Source: Akkermansiaceae bacterium UBA3385 (lineage in GTDB: Bacteria; Verrucomicrobiota; Verrucomicrobiia; Verrucomicrobiales; Akkermansiaceae). Taken from it: a stretch of 11,754 nucleotides of DNA. The stretch lies in the NCBI GenBank assembly GCA_002358905.1, contig DEPT01000037.1, forward strand, positions 1 to 11,754, written 5' to 3'. Below the pieces are notes generated by a model, which made no database searches, was not told the DNA's origin, and worked only from the letters and a program-made list of their open reading frames with translations. Below, piece by piece: positions 1 to 6,600 of the stretch. The position numbers and the translations under genes were made by a program. Every line of letters begins with the position of its first letter. Positions within the stretch are counted from its first letter, which is position 1.

Positions 1-58
1 CATTTGTTTTTACACTTCTCAGAATGAGCTAAAAAGTAATAGCGCGATAAAATTTGTA

Positions 59-87
59 TTGACTAATCAGAATGAATTTGGTTGAAT
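59..87 (+). promoter_or_regulatory. Possible sigma-70 promoter for the small lipoprotein gene
   Basis: TTGACT at 59-64 is a good -35 match. Seventeen bases later TTGAAT (82-87) is a weak -10 match. Transcription would start near 94, giving a leader of about 27 bases before the ATG at 121. Nothing else is recognisable in bases 1-120, which are A/T-rich. Confidence 0.45.
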
Positions 88-120
88 ACGCACTGGAATC
101 ATCTAACCATACACTTTTTT

Positions 121-306
121 ATGAAATTTGCCACTCTCATTGTTTCTGTTGTGTGCGCTGTTGCATTCAGCTCCTGCTGCTGCCAGACTCAGCCTGCTCC
201 CAAGCTTCGCGCTATGCCCAAGAATCTCCTGCCTGAAGAACAGCCGGTTCAGCCCGGTACTGTTGCAGATCAGCCTGTGAAGGTTCTCGACAGCCGCAGC
301 AAATAA
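121..306 (+). CDS. Small exported protein, candidate lipoprotein (61 aa)
   Basis: No family is recognised. The ATG at 121 begins a classic export signal (MKFATLIVSVVCAVAFSS) followed by three consecutive cysteines at residues 19-21. The sequence FSSC resembles a lipobox with Phe in place of the usual Leu at -3, so lipidation on Cys19 is likely but not certain. The mature part is about 40 residues, rich in Pro and Gln (AMPKNLLPEEQPVQPG), with no visible fold. An upstream in-frame TTG at 82 would extend the protein by 13 residues, but it falls in the putative -10 box and would bury the signal peptide, so the ATG is preferred. There is no Shine-Dalgarno sequence before it. The gene is monocistronic, with its own promoter and terminator. 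It is probably a small outer-membrane or periplasmic lipoprotein of unknown role. Confidence 0.7.
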   Translation: MKFATLIVSVVCAVAFSSCCCQTQPAPKLRAMPKNLLPEEQPVQPGTVADQPVKVLDSRSK

Positions 307-329
307 TTTTTGACTTTCCTGTTTCCTTT

Positions 330-362
330 AAACCGCCGGGGAGAAATTCCTGGCGGTTTTTT
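330..362 (+). terminator. Rho-independent terminator after the small lipoprotein gene
   Basis: AAACCGCC (330-337) pairs with GGCGGTTT (352-359). The stem extends inward by a mismatch or wobble and a GG/CC pair, and it runs into a T tract (357-362). It lies 24 bases after the stop codon and separates this gene from the phosphatase. Confidence 0.85.
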
Positions 363-410
363 GCGTCACAATATGCTGTCAGGAATGATGTTTTTTTCTG
401 AAGACTCTGC

Positions 411-439
411 TTGTGAATACAGAGAAAATATGCTAGACT
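411..439 (+). promoter_or_regulatory. Candidate extended -10 promoter of the alkaline phosphatase gene
   Basis: TTGTGA (411-416) and TAGACT (434-439) are separated by 17 bases, and TGC directly before the -10 gives an extended -10 element. The -10 ends only seven bases before the ATG at 447, so the predicted transcript start lies at or next to the start codon. The mRNA would be leaderless or nearly so. Confidence 0.5.
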
Positions 440-446
440 TCCTGCC

Positions 447-1493
447 ATGAATAAGACTCTGATGCTGACAGCTCTGCTGTGCTTTGGTTCGCTTGTAGGG
501 GCATCTCAGCCCAGTAATGTAAACTTCGCGCGCGTGCGCGCGAATGTTGCCGGGCAGAAAGTGGCCCGTAATGTGGTGCTGATGATTGGTGATGGTATGG
601 GCTCTGAGCATGTGTGGGCTGCCTGGCTTTATAATGGTTCCAAGTTGAATATCACCTCGCTTCCCGTGACTGGATTCTCGATTACGACGTCTGCATCCCA
701 CGCTATCACGGACTCTGCTGCGGGTGGTACAGCTATTGCTTGCGGCTGCAAGGCAATCAACGGACAGCTGGGATTGGATGCAGAAGGCCGTGCGGTGGAA
801 TCTCTTGCAGCGCGCATGCGCAAAGCCGGTAAGGCAACGGGTATAGTGGTGACTAAATCTGTTACGGACGCCACTCCTGCAGCGTTTTATGCTCATGTAA
901 AGAGTCGGAAGGACACTCCGGCGATAGCGGCTGCCTTGCTGGAAGCCGGGTTTGATGTGGTAGCAGGCGGTGGGTCTGCTGATTTTACAGATGAACAGCG
1001 CGCAGAACTGGAGAAAAAGACCCGGATGCTGGAATTGGCAGCACCTGGGGAGTGTGAATCGCCGGATAAACGTGGCGACTGGATGCCCCGGCAAGTGGAA
1101 AAGGCACTCCGCGTGCTGGAAAAAGACAAGGATGGCTTTTTCCTGATGATTGAGGGCTCCAAAATCGACATGGAGGCGCATACCAAGGATCTGAAAGGTG
1201 TGATTCAGGAAACGCTGGATTTTGACCAGGCTGTGGGTGTGGTGCTGGAATGGATGAAGAAGCATCCGGACACCCTGCTGGTAGTGACGGCTGATCATCA
1301 GACCGGCGGGTTGAGCATCCCGAATGCAAACCGTGAAACCGGAATGGTGACAGGAGATTTTTCAACCTACAGGCATAGCGGGGTGGCTGTTCCGGTATAT
1401 GCGGCAGGCGTGGGTGCAGAGCGTTTTACAGGCGTGCGGGAAAATACTGCGCTCGCTCCGAAAATATACCAGGCGGCTGGTATGAAGCCGTGA
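447..1493 (+). CDS. phoA: Secreted alkaline phosphatase, PhoA family (348 aa)
   Basis: Hydrolyses phosphate monoesters in the periplasm or outside the cell, using two zinc ions and one magnesium ion. A signal peptide covers residues 1 to about 19. The E. coli PhoA active-site set can be traced: VLMIGDGMG with metal ligand Asp49; ITDSAAGGTA with nucleophile Ser90; TDATPAAFYAHVKSR with Asp141, Thr143 and Arg154 (equivalents of D153, T155, R166); MIEGSKIDMEAH with Glu236, Asp241 and His245; TADHQTGG with Asp283 and His284; and His310 near the C-terminus. The residue after Asp241 is Met, where E. coli has Lys328. At 348 residues it is about 100 shorter than E. coli PhoA, so peripheral loops are trimmed while the catalytic set is intact. 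The gene stands alone, between a terminator upstream and the exb promoter downstream. There is no Shine-Dalgarno sequence. The symbol is given by family; the physiological substrate is not deducible. Confidence 0.92.
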   Translation: MNKTLMLTALLCFGSLVGASQPSNVNFARVRANVAGQKVARNVVLMIGDGMGSEHVWAAWLYNGSKLNITSLPVTGFSITTSASHAITDSAAGGTAIACGCKAINGQLGLDAEGRAVESLAARMRKAGKATGIVVTKSVTDATPAAFYAHVKSRKDTPAIAAALLEAGFDVVAGGGSADFTDEQRAELEKKTRMLELAAPGECESPDKRGDWMPRQVEKALRVLEKDKDGFFLMIEGSKIDMEAHTKDLKGVIQETLDFDQAVGVVLEWMKKHPDTLLVVTADHQTGGLSIPNANRETGMVTGDFSTYRHSGVAVPVYAAGVGAERFTGVRENTALAPKIYQAAGMKP

Positions 1494-1552
1494 CTATACG
1501 ATAAAATTGGCATTTTTTTTCACGAAAAAAGCAGAAAATTTGCAATTCGTTC

Positions 1553-1580
1553 TTGCTATGTGGAGAGAATATGCTTAAAT
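1553..1580 (+). promoter_or_regulatory. Candidate promoter of the exb operon
   Basis: TTGCTA (1553-1558), a 16-base spacer and TTAAAT (1575-1580), preceded by TGC, form an extended -10 promoter like the one before the phosphatase; both share AATATGCT. The predicted start near 1587 leaves about 22 untranslated bases. The rest of the 1494-1608 gap is A/T-rich. It contains a weak T8/A6 inverted repeat near 1512-1531 but no convincing G/C-stem terminator for the phosphatase gene. Confidence 0.45.
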
Positions 1581-1608
1581 AGAGGCGTCAATTCTGCATA
1601 TTTTAACT

Positions 1609-2448
1609 ATGAAATCCATGATTACTCGTATCAGTGTCCGTGCGCTGTCTCTCCTGACTGCCGCAATGATTACTCTCCCCGGTATGGTGTTCGCTCAGGA
1701 AGAAGCTGAGGCTGCTGCCAAGCAGACCAACATGCTCCAGAAGTGGGTGATTGACGGTGGCTGGACCATGATTCCCCTTGTGGTTCTGTTCTTCCTTACC
1801 ATCATGCTTGTTGTGTATTGCGCCATGCAGCTTAACAAGAAGCACTTTGCTCCTGCAGCTCTGCGTGATGAACTTGTAGCCCTCATGAGCGAATGCCGCG
1901 TGCAGTCCGCCATTAAGCTTGCTACCGAAAGCCCCACCTACCTGGGCCGCCTGGTTGCTTATGCACTGCCGAATGTGGACGCTAACCGTCCCGAAGACCT
2001 GGGCAAGGATGCTGTGTCCGACGCAGTGGCTGATTTCACCGCCAACGAACGCCCCGCTCTGATGCGTTTTGTGGATCTTGTTGCTCTTTCCGGTTCCACT
2101 GCTCCGACCATCGGTCTGTTCGGTACGATTCAGGGTATGGTGGAAGCCTTCGCCGTGCTGGCTGAAACCGGTCAGGCTGACCCGACCACGCTTGCAGGCT
2201 CCATCTCCGTGGCACTTCTTACCACCTTCTGGGGTCTGATTATTTCTCTTATCGCTCTGCCCACCTTCTACTTCCAGAAGAAGATTGCTCAGTCCCGTGA
2301 GGCTGAATGCATTAACGCTGTTGAGGACATGATGAATGCTGCCATCAACACGCTGAATGGTGAGGCCATGCTTGCCCGCATCCCCGAAGGCTTCGGTGGT
2401 GAGGAGGAAGAGGTTGAAGAAGAATACGAGGAGGAGGAGGAGGCCTGA
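1609..2448 (+). CDS. exbB: ExbB/TolQ/MotA-family proton channel with acidic C-terminal tail
   Basis: Forms the pentameric inner-membrane channel that, with ExbD, turns the proton gradient into mechanical work on a periplasmic partner. A cleavable signal peptide covers residues 1-29 (cut likely after MVFA). The membrane segments are about 54-74, 157-181 and 199-221. The family signature is clear: APTIGLFGTIQGMVEAF in segment 2 and ISVALLTTFWGLIISLIALP in segment 3, with polar Thr residues facing the expected pore. Between segments 1 and 2 lies the usual cytoplasmic helical loop. The C-terminus ends in a run of Glu (residues 265-278, broken only by Val and Tyr), which should be cytoplasmic. The N-terminal periplasmic stretch (30-53) is longer than in E. 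coli ExbB. It is the first gene of a five-gene cluster. There is no Shine-Dalgarno sequence, and the start is fixed by the signal peptide. TolQ is an alternative name, but no Tol partner is present. Confidence 0.92.
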   Translation: MKSMITRISVRALSLLTAAMITLPGMVFAQEEAEAAAKQTNMLQKWVIDGGWTMIPLVVLFFLTIMLVVYCAMQLNKKHFAPAALRDELVALMSECRVQSAIKLATESPTYLGRLVAYALPNVDANRPEDLGKDAVSDAVADFTANERPALMRFVDLVALSGSTAPTIGLFGTIQGMVEAFAVLAETGQADPTTLAGSISVALLTTFWGLIISLIALPTFYFQKKIAQSREAECINAVEDMMNAAINTLNGEAMLARIPEGFGGEEEEVEEEYEEEEEA

Positions 2449-2465
2449 TTCCTCCCGCATTTCGG

Positions 2466-2503
2466 GCCGGCACCGCGGTGTTAACGAGTAGCACGGTGCC
2501 GGC
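2466..2503 (+). promoter_or_regulatory. Intercistronic stem-loop between exbB and exbD
   Basis: GCCGGCACCG (2466-2475) and CGGTGCCGGC (2494-2503) form a perfect 10-bp G/C-rich stem with an 18-base loop. The left arm continues into a second small palindrome, CACCGCGGTG (2471-2480). No T tract follows, so it is not a typical intrinsic terminator. An mRNA-stabilising or processing hairpin, or a partial block lowering exbD relative to exbB, fits better. Confidence 0.6.
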
Positions 2504-2514
2504 GTAACTCAAGA

Positions 2515-2522
2515 CCCCCCCC
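2515..2522 (+). repeat. Homopolymeric C8 tract just upstream of the first exbD
   Basis: Eight consecutive C residues end nine bases before the ATG at 2532, inside the leader of the downstream gene. Tracts of this length can slip during replication. No Shine-Dalgarno sequence lies between it and the ATG. Confidence 0.8.
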
Positions 2523-2531
2523 GTCATTAAT

Positions 2532-3053
2532 ATGGCAAAAAAGAAAGCACGATCTCAAGAAGAGACGAAGGCGGAGCTGAACATGTCATCCATGATGGAT
2601 GCCTGCTTCCTGCTGATTATTTTCTTCGTGGTGAATGCCTCTCAGATTACGGTGGCAAAGGACCCCTGCGTTAAGATGCCCAATGCTGTGACGTGCTCCG
2701 AGATGAAGGATGCCAACGGCTGTATTGTGGTCAACGTGTTCCCGGATACCGAAAAGATGGATGCCCGTACGGTTGATAAATTCAACAGCATGTACCGCCC
2801 CGGTGTCATCTGGAGTGTATCTGACGGAGCCAAGACCATTGGCTACGCCCAGGAACAGACTCAGGACCTGACTGATTTCATCACCAAGCAGGTTGAAATG
2901 TACAAGGCAAAGAATATGGATCCTGCCATGATTCGCCTGTATGTGCGTGGTGACAAGGATACTCCCTGGGAACGTTCTGCCACGGCTATCCGCTGCGGTG
3001 CCGCCGCAGGTGTCACCAACGTGGTGTTTGGTACTCTGCCTGCCAAAGGATAA
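2532..3053 (+). CDS. exbD: ExbD/TolR-family protein 1, cysteine-bearing (173 aa)
   Basis: Partner of the ExbB channel. A single membrane helix carries the proton-handling Asp, and the periplasmic domain contacts the driven protein. A short basic cytoplasmic tail (MAKKKAR) is followed by LNMSSMMDACFLLIIFFVV, where Asp23 matches the essential ExbD aspartate. The periplasmic domain ends in the typical ExbD pattern: IRLYVRGDKDTPWERSATAIRCGAAAGV and a final strand. Unusual features are Cys46, Cys55 and Cys64 directly after the membrane helix, plus Cys155, all on the periplasmic side. At 173 residues it is longer than E. coli ExbD (about 140). It lies 83 bases after exbB and 24 bases before the second exbD, so co-transcription is likely. 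The second copy has a near-identical membrane start but a quite different periplasmic domain, so the two are specialised paralogues and not a recent duplication. Confidence 0.88.
   Translation: MAKKKARSQEETKAELNMSSMMDACFLLIIFFVVNASQITVAKDPCVKMPNAVTCSEMKDANGCIVVNVFPDTEKMDARTVDKFNSMYRPGVIWSVSDGAKTIGYAQEQTQDLTDFITKQVEMYKAKNMDPAMIRLYVRGDKDTPWERSATAIRCGAAAGVTNVVFGTLPAKG
2572..2615 (+). repeat. 44-base near-identical segment shared with 3121-3164
   Basis: This segment of the first exbD matches 3121-3164 in the second exbD at 42 of 44 positions. It encodes the membrane entry and the catalytic Asp (NMSSMMDACFLL). Identity drops sharply on both sides. Confidence 0.85.
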
Positions 3054-3060
3054 TTAACGA

Positions 3061-3067
3061 AGAAAGG
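3061..3067 (+). promoter_or_regulatory. Ribosome binding site of the second exbD
   Basis: AGAAAGG lies ten bases before the ATG at 3078. It is the best-placed Shine-Dalgarno-like element in the window, where almost every other gene lacks one. Confidence 0.5.
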
Positions 3068-3077
3068 TTTATTAGAT

Positions 3078-3569
3078 ATGGCAAGACGCAAACAACGCGC
3101 AGCTGAGGAAGAGCAGGAGCCGGAGATGAACATGTCATCCATGATGGACGCCTGCTTCCTGCTGCTGATTTACTTCATTGTGGCTACCTCTCTGGTGAGC
3201 GAGAAGCGCCTGAGTGTTTCTCTTCCCGGTGCTCCGTCCTCCGGTGGTGCACCGCCTCCCCTGGAACCCGGCCGAATCAAGGTGGAAGCTTCCGGTGCCG
3301 TGTATTGGAATGGTGATATGCCCATGGGCGGTGCCATGAATCCGGCGCTTGACCCCCGCACGCCTGAGTATCGCGAAGAGCGTGAACTGGGTGAGCTGGT
3401 GGAAGCTCTCAAGAACCTGGCGGAAGCAGCTAAGGCTGCAGATACGAATCCTATCGTTATGGTGGAAGGTGCCCCGACCACGCCGCATCAGCGTATCGTG
3501 GACGTGATGGCTGCTCTTTCTGAAGCTGGCATTTCTACTGTGGGCCTTAACACCGCTGCCCAGGAGTAA
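3078..3569 (+). CDS. exbD: ExbD/TolR-family protein 2 (163 aa)
   Basis: Second ExbD of the motor. A basic and then acidic cytoplasmic tail (MARRKQRAAEEEQEPE) precedes MNMSSMMDACFLLLIYFIV, with Asp24 as the membrane aspartate. Just outside the membrane, KRLSVSLPGAPSSGGAPPPLEPG is a Pro/Gly/Ser-rich linker not present in the first copy. The folded domain follows, including IKVEASGAVYWNG and the classic C-terminal pattern IVMVEGAPTTPHQRIVDVMAALSEAGISTVGL. There are no periplasmic cysteines, unlike paralogue 1. It starts 24 bases after the first exbD stop and has its own Shine-Dalgarno-like sequence. A hairpin follows it. Two unlike ExbD proteins beside one ExbB are common in several phyla. Whether they form a heterodimer or work alternately cannot be read from sequence. 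Confidence 0.9.
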   Translation: MARRKQRAAEEEQEPEMNMSSMMDACFLLLIYFIVATSLVSEKRLSVSLPGAPSSGGAPPPLEPGRIKVEASGAVYWNGDMPMGGAMNPALDPRTPEYREERELGELVEALKNLAEAAKAADTNPIVMVEGAPTTPHQRIVDVMAALSEAGISTVGLNTAAQE

Positions 3570-3587
3570 TCCCGTTACTCGGGCTCA

Positions 3588-3634
3588 GAAGGGGAGCGTG
3601 CCGGAACCAGAATCCGCGTGCTCCCTTTCTTTGT
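3588..3634 (+). terminator. Terminator-like hairpin between exbD2 and the TPR gene
   Basis: GAAGGGGAGCGTGC (3588-3601) pairs with GCGTGCTCCCTTTC (3616-3629), a 14-bp stem with a few G·T wobbles, followed by a T-rich stretch. A smaller CCCG/CGGG hairpin (3571-3583) precedes it. Together they should end or reduce transcription leaving the exb genes. A separate promoter for the TPR gene was looked for in 3631-3675, and only poor matches were seen. Confidence 0.65.
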
Positions 3635-3675
3635 TCATAACCCTCGACAATTTTTTCAATACCTAAGAACAATTT

Positions 3676-6600
3676 ATGAATACTTACACCACAGCAGTAT
3701 CTGTAATGGCTGCCCTGGCATTCTCGATGCCGATGGTTTGCCAGGCTCAGGATCCGCTGTCTTCTCTGACCAAGGTGAAGGCTTTGGTGAAACAAGGGAA
3801 GACAGAAGATGCCGTGAAGCTCTGCGATTCGGTTATCAAGCGCTTCAGTGGCAAGGGTGCCACAGCCAAGCAGTTTGCCTATGTGCTGCCCTTCTACGCA
3901 TGGGAGAAGGCTGTAGCTTATTTCAAGGCCGGCATGTATGATGAGGCATATAATGCTTTCAAGGCATTCATGGATGAGCCTAAGTGGAGAGACCCTGCTA
4001 CCCTGGCCAAGGCCAAGGCAAGCGTAGCTGGTCAGCCTGAAGCATATGAGCCGTATTTCACCTATGCTCTGTTCCAGATGGGCAACTGCCGTTATAAGCA
4101 GGGCGTGGGCGATGCCGGTAAGGATAATGGCGATAAGAGCAAGTTTGAGGACGCTATTGCCTGCTTTGAGAAATACCTCGGACTGGTGCAGAGCGGTAAG
4201 GTGAGCGCCATGGAAAAGAAGCTCAAGATTGAAGGCCAGATTTGCTTTGTCCTGGTGCAGGCTAACATCCTCAAGGCTACACCCGATTTCAAGAAGGCAG
4301 CGGAATATCTTGAGATGAGCCGCAAGGTGAAGGGCCGTGTGCCTGATGAAATGGCCATGGAAGGTCTCAATACCATTGTCAATGTAGCTATCTCCAACCC
4401 GGAAAACGTGGGCTGGGTATACAAGCTCATTGAGTCCAGCCCTGCCAGCTATAATCTGGATGCTGCCCGTGCTGCCCGCAATGCCAATAAGTTCTATAAC
4501 CTTGGTCAGCGTGCCTACAAGGTGATGGAGAAGGGGCTGATTGACGGCAATGAGACGCAGGCTGCTGATGCAGCTCGTACCGCCAATACGCTGTTTGGTC
4601 TTGTTGCAGACATGCCTGCAGCACGCACCGCACTTGCTGCTGAGGTGAAGGCTATTGGTGCCTATAAGAGGCCGATTACCGACCCCGGTACCGGAGTGCG
4701 TTTGAATGGTGCGTCCAGCAAGAAGTTGCTGGAGAACTTCAAGGCACTTAGCGAAAAGGGCGCGGAGTTCGATGGCTTCTCCATTCTTTCTTCTGCCACC
4801 ATTGCTAAGGATATGGGCTCCAACCGCCTGGCAAAGGGTGGTTTCCAGGTTCTGTATGACCGCTATGGTAAGCTGGCGCTTCCCGGAAAGGGCTCGGAAG
4901 GTGCCGAAGCTGAGCCGCGTCCTCTTCGCAACATGGTGATTATGCAGCTGGGTTCGCTCTGCCGCATGACTGGCGATGATGAAGCCGGCTTGAAGTATGA
5001 GAAGATGCTGGAAAATGAGGATATGGGCGACCAGAATAAGGTCCTTGCATTCCAGAAGATGAAGCGCACCATTGATGAGAAGGACTGGCAGAATGTTGTT
5101 CCCTGCGCTGAAGAGGTGATTGAGCATTACAAGGAAGACAAGACCAACAAGCTGTACCTGACGGCTCGTTACATGGTGCCGGCAGCCCAGTACCAGATTG
5201 GTGCATTTGAGGATGTGCTGAAATCTGCCCGCGCCCTCATCGACAGTGGCGAGATGGTTGCCGTAGAAGGTAATAAGGATGCCCTCAAGCCTGAGGAAGC
5301 TGCCAACTATGACAACTATGTGTACTTCTTCCTGATGGATGCATACGCACGCCTGGCTGCAGAAAAGCCTGCTTATCGTGATGAAGCTATCAAGGTGTTC
5401 GATGAATATGCTGCCAAGTACACGACAACTGACCTGAAGATGGCCCCGCTTGCGGACAAGATGTACTACGGTGCAATTGACCAGCTGATGAAGCGTCGCG
5501 ATGCCGCAGCAGACGATAAGAGTGCAGAGGAAGATAAGAAGCGAGCCCTCAAACTCTGCGATCATATCTGTGCGTCCTGGCCGGATAGCGATTTGTATCC
5601 CACGGCAGAACTGCTTGCTGCCGGTATGCTGCTGAACAGCACGGATGATGCGGTGAAAGCTACATCCATCCCCCGCCTGCAGCGCGCTGCAGATGGTGGT
5701 GTGAAGCTGGGTACCAAGAGCGGCCGCTCTACTGCTGCCAATGCATTGTTCTGGCTGGCATCGTATGCTGGCGAGTACCCCGCAGAAGGTGTGACAGAAG
5801 AGGCTGCCAAGGCTCAGTGCCGCGAGTACGCTGACCGTTACTGGAAGGATGGCGATGCCGAGGGCGATCCCTTTGTTCTGCCCATGGTGTCCCTGTACCT
5901 GACCATGGTTAAGGACCAGGCAGACTTTGATGCCGTGGTGAAGCTTGCTCAGTCTACCATTGCCCGCGAGGCAACGTATATGTTCAAGAATGAGAAGGCT
6001 GATCCCGAACTGGAAAAGACCATCAACTCTTATGTGGATGCCTACATCAAGGGTATGAAGGCTTACCATGGCAAGGACCTGACCCTGGAAGAAAAGACTG
6101 CTCATTTCACGAGCTTCCCCGGCATTGACCCGAACGATAAGTACGCCAATGCTATCTTCCGCATGGCTCAGATTAACTCCATGAACCAGGAGCTCGCTTC
6201 TCTTAAGGAAGACAAGGCTGCCAAGGAAAAGATGGAGGGTCAGATTCAGGAGGTGTTCCGCAATATGACCAACACCTTCAAGCCGGAGGATCTTACCAAC
6301 TATATTTGTGTGCAGGTTGGTGATTACCTGGTGAAGTATGTGGGTAAGTTCCCTGATCCTTCTGCCCGAGTAGAGGAGCTGGGCCAGGCCGTTGCTTACT
6401 ATGATGCCGTTATCGGCCGCGGTAAGGACCTTGTACCCGATGCCGAGCTCGGCAAGGCAAATGCCCTTGCTTATTCGAAGGATGCCAACAAGCAGCAGGA
6501 GGCTGCCGCCCTTTACACCAAGGTGGCTGCCAATCCCACCCCGGAGGTGGGTGGCCCCGCTCTGGTTGGGCTGACCAAGCTTCACCTGCGTACGGGTAAT

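Noticed and set aside
82..120. TTG start extending the small lipoprotein by 13 residues
   Set aside because: The TTG lies in the putative -10 box, and the extension would place the signal peptide internally. The ATG at 121 starts a normal signal.
366..1298. Minus-strand open frame of 310 codons opposite the alkaline phosphatase gene
   Set aside because: In-register shadow of a gene with all PhoA active-site residues. The translation is rich in His, Arg and Cys and shows no domain.
1500..1531. T8/A6 inverted repeat after the phosphatase gene as a terminator
   Set aside because: The stem is A/T only apart from a GC/GC end pair, and lacks a G/C-rich core followed by a T tract. It is too weak to call.
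1603..2460. Minus-strand open frame of 285 codons opposite exbB
   Set aside because: In-register shadow. The sense strand has the full ExbB signature.
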